Below, piece after piece: positions 60,888 through 62,602 of a DNA stretch of 62,602 nucleotides. The translations under genes and the position numbers were made by a program. This stretch comes from Gemmatimonadota bacterium. Its GTDB lineage: Bacteria; Latescibacterota; UBA2968; GCA-2709665. Every line of letters starts with the position of its first letter. The first letter of the stretch is position 1. The stretch is taken from positions 1-62,602 of the forward strand of contig JAPPNU010000077.1 in assembly GCA_028873695.1 (NCBI GenBank), read 5' to 3'. The notes under the pieces were generated by a model, which saw nothing but the letters and a program-made list of their open reading frames with translations, was not told the DNA's origin and did no database searches.

Positions 60888-62252
60888 CTATTTATACGTC
60901 CGGTAGTTCACGAAGGTCCGGGCACCAGGTCGGATATGTACATCCGAAATGGTTCCGGTTTCGATGACGCGCCCTCGACAGTCGAGGGATTCCAGCGTCA
61001 GCTTGTGCGTTCCGGCGGGGAGGGTGAGCCTGCCGATCTGAACGTTGTGCGGCAGTGAGACCCAGCTCCGGGTATCGGCTGCTTCGGTTGCGGCGGAAAG
61101 CAGATTGACGAAGAAGCCCAGGAGTTTGTGTTTTTTCTTCGCCTTGACCGAAGCCGCATATTTAACCAGGCCCCGCGCGACGGTACGCGCGAGAACAGCC
61201 GGCTGTTTGTCCTGAAACGTCTGCCAGGCGATGCTCGAGAGGTCTTCCGCCAGCGTGGTGGTGGTCTGGCGTCCGGCGGCGTGTACCCTGATGGTATGGG
61301 TACGCGGTACAACGTCCTCGTACGCGGGCAGGGCCACGCGCAACCAGTATTTGACCTTTGATTCACCCGCATAGTGCGGTTTGAAATGACGACGTGCGAT
61401 TTTCCGGGAGACACGATCGAGGCGGTCTTTTTTTCCGGTAAAGTCCTCACCCTCGTAGATCGGGAGGCTGATTTCCTCCTGTATCTTGTGCGGCACGAAG
61501 CCGATTTCCGAAAAGACGATCAGTTCGCCCCCGGCGGGTGGCCGTAAATCCGCCGAATCAGCCGCTTCTGCCCGGCCATCGACGTAGCCCAGCGCTTCTT
61601 CTATACGCCGGAGATCCTGCTCGAGGGCCGTGGGCGCCTTCAGGCCAAAGGCCTTCGTGTAGGTCTCATAGGCATCCAGTGCGTTCCGGTAAGACACGTA
61701 CGCGTCGTTGAGTTCGCCGGTTGTTTCGTAGATGAGACCGGTCACGTAATGGATGAAGGCATCGTTCCTGTACGTGGCGTCGTATTCGGCCTGTGCGGCG
61801 TAGTGCTCCAGCTTCAGGTTGGCCTTTCGGCACTCCACGAGGGCCTCTTCCGGCTCCTTCAGATACCAGTAGTTGAGTGCCCGGTAGTAGTTGATGAACA
61901 CAAGCTCGAACACTTCGCCGCGATAGGCGCGCACCTGATCATTGGTGACCAGCGAGGCCGCCTCTCGGGACAACGAACGCGTAAACAGACGGTCCGAAAG
62001 CCGCTCGGCCTCTTCGAAGAAACGGTTGGATGCATCGTATTTGCCTTTATAGTGTGCAATCAGGCCGTTCTCCATAAGATAGAGCAGGCGCTCGGGGCCT
62101 TTCCGGGCGTTCCCAAGGGACTGCAGCGCGGTTTCGTAGTGGCCCCCGGCGAGGCTGCTTCTGAAAGTCACGGCGTTGTGGGTGTAGGTGGCGCAACCGG
62201 TGAAGAAGACCAACAGAAGCAGGCCGGACTGCAATTTGAGCAGGTTCTTCAT
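60888..62252 (-). CDS. COG3014-like TPR lipoprotein
   Basis: This 454-residue lipoprotein (lipobox LLLVFFTGC) has an N-terminal TPR-like helical region: GGHYETALQSLGNARKGPER, LVFINYYRALNYWYLKEPEE, YVTGLIYETTGELNDAYVSY. A strand-rich C-terminal half contains VKYWLRVALPAYEDVVPRTH and THKLTLESLDCRGRVI. It matches the COG3014 family, whose genes sit beside lpoB in several gamma-proteobacteria. It is the first gene of the four-gene cluster. GGAG lies five bases before the ATG. Confidence 0.82.
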   Translation of the reverse strand: MKNLLKLQSGLLLLVFFTGCATYTHNAVTFRSSLAGGHYETALQSLGNARKGPERLLYLMENGLIAHYKGKYDASNRFFEEAERLSDRLFTRSLSREAASLVTNDQVRAYRGEVFELVFINYYRALNYWYLKEPEEALVECRKANLKLEHYAAQAEYDATYRNDAFIHYVTGLIYETTGELNDAYVSYRNALDAYETYTKAFGLKAPTALEQDLRRIEEALGYVDGRAEAADSADLRPPAGGELIVFSEIGFVPHKIQEEISLPIYEGEDFTGKKDRLDRVSRKIARRHFKPHYAGESKVKYWLRVALPAYEDVVPRTHTIRVHAAGRQTTTTLAEDLSSIAWQTFQDKQPAVLARTVARGLVKYAASVKAKKKHKLLGFFVNLLSAATEAADTRSWVSLPHNVQIGRLTLPAGTHKLTLESLDCRGRVIETGTISDVHIRPGARTFVNYRTYK

Positions 62253-62602
62253 GGAAACTCCGCGGATCCCTTAAGCGCCCGGATCCTGTAAATGGAGATG
62301 AGGCGCTTTTTCTCTCGTGTTCGTTTGCGCTACCGAACCCTTTCGCAATTAGCGTGCCAATAACATAAATACCTTATAAACAATTATATATGAATTCATC
62401 TCCAGCGACAGGCCTGTCGTTATTCGTCCACACTTGTGAACATGAGCGACATCCGCTGACGAAAAAAACAGGAATCAGGCTCACACGAAGACACGAAGAA
62501 AGGCAAGGAGAAAGGAAGAAGGAAGAATGCGGGGAAAGGCGACGATTAGCGTAGAGTCGAGATGTGGCGCGGTGGTTTAGGAGAGGCCTATCTGTTTCCG
62601 CC
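62253..62602. repeat. Gene-free right end with AT-rich stretch and simple repeats
   Basis: The AT-rich segment at about 62345-62402 probably holds the promoter of the COG3014 gene (a minus-strand TATAAT is visible near 62388), but no good -35 box is clear. To the right are a CACACGAAGACACGAAG phrase (about 62482) and a GGAAGAAGGAAGAA run (about 62512), both shared with other spacers. The window ends without a further gene. Confidence 0.5.

Overview
The window looks like a chromosomal segment of an uncultivated diderm (Gram-negative) bacterium with moderately high GC. Outer-membrane biology is plain: RND/TolC exporters, LptE, LpoB, TonB and an outer-membrane barrel. The mix of a phytanoyl-CoA dioxygenase, a galactonate-dehydratase-like enolase, a form II CoxL-like hydroxylase, a PPi-type phosphofructokinase and a DUF4837-like domain would suit an FCB-group lineage such as Latescibacterota. 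That placement is inference and weak. There is no prophage, CRISPR array or rRNA; one tRNA is present.

Layout. 0-8.2 kb: an RND pump fragment, then on the minus strand a molybdenum-hydroxylase operon (coxS-coxL-coxM-coxG) followed by a cupin, then a DsbA-like protein. 8.6-9.6 kb: a DUF1844 protein and LptE. 9.6-13.2 kb: an accessory patch with hicBA, higBA, an orphan hicB and phd-vapC, laced with at least six copies of a ~36 bp repeat. In its middle lies an AhpD-like peroxidase gene with an in-frame TGA exactly where the family has the second Cys of CxxC, followed by a SECIS-like hairpin: a probable selenoprotein. 13.5-19.2 kb: Nudix, cysteine synthase, GNAT, PhyH and NHL genes. 19.2-23.3 kb: an ABC-2 exporter with a HlyD-type adaptor. 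23.8-29.3 kb: RadC, SAM hydrolase, a HAD phosphatase, a HAD-YvcK fusion and ComF. 29.4-34.6 kb: lower glycolysis (PPi-type pfk, gap, pgk, tpiA) running into secG and tRNA-Leu(GAG). 34.8-43.9 kb: catabolic and transport genes. 43.9-45.1 kb: a DUF4143 ATPase behind a duplicated palindromic control region. 45.3-51.9 kb: a tetR-tolC-MFP-RND operon with a perfect 30 bp operator over its promoter. 52.3-56.3 kb: BlaI, a BlaR1-type metalloprotease fused to a DUF4837-like domain, and TonB, tied together by three copies of the same operator-like motif. 56.7-62.3 kb: HNH nuclease, HD hydrolase, and a COG3014/LpoB/outer-membrane-protein cluster.

The intergenic DNA is unusually rich in dispersed repeats: two MITE-like families, a REP-like palindrome, and several simple repeated phrases. 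One MITE-like copy supplies the stop codon of coxL.

The observations I rate highest are the candidate AhpD selenoprotein, the BlaR1-DUF4837 fusion with its shared operators, the HAD-YvcK fusion, and the repeat-associated loss of the toxin half of a second hicBA locus.
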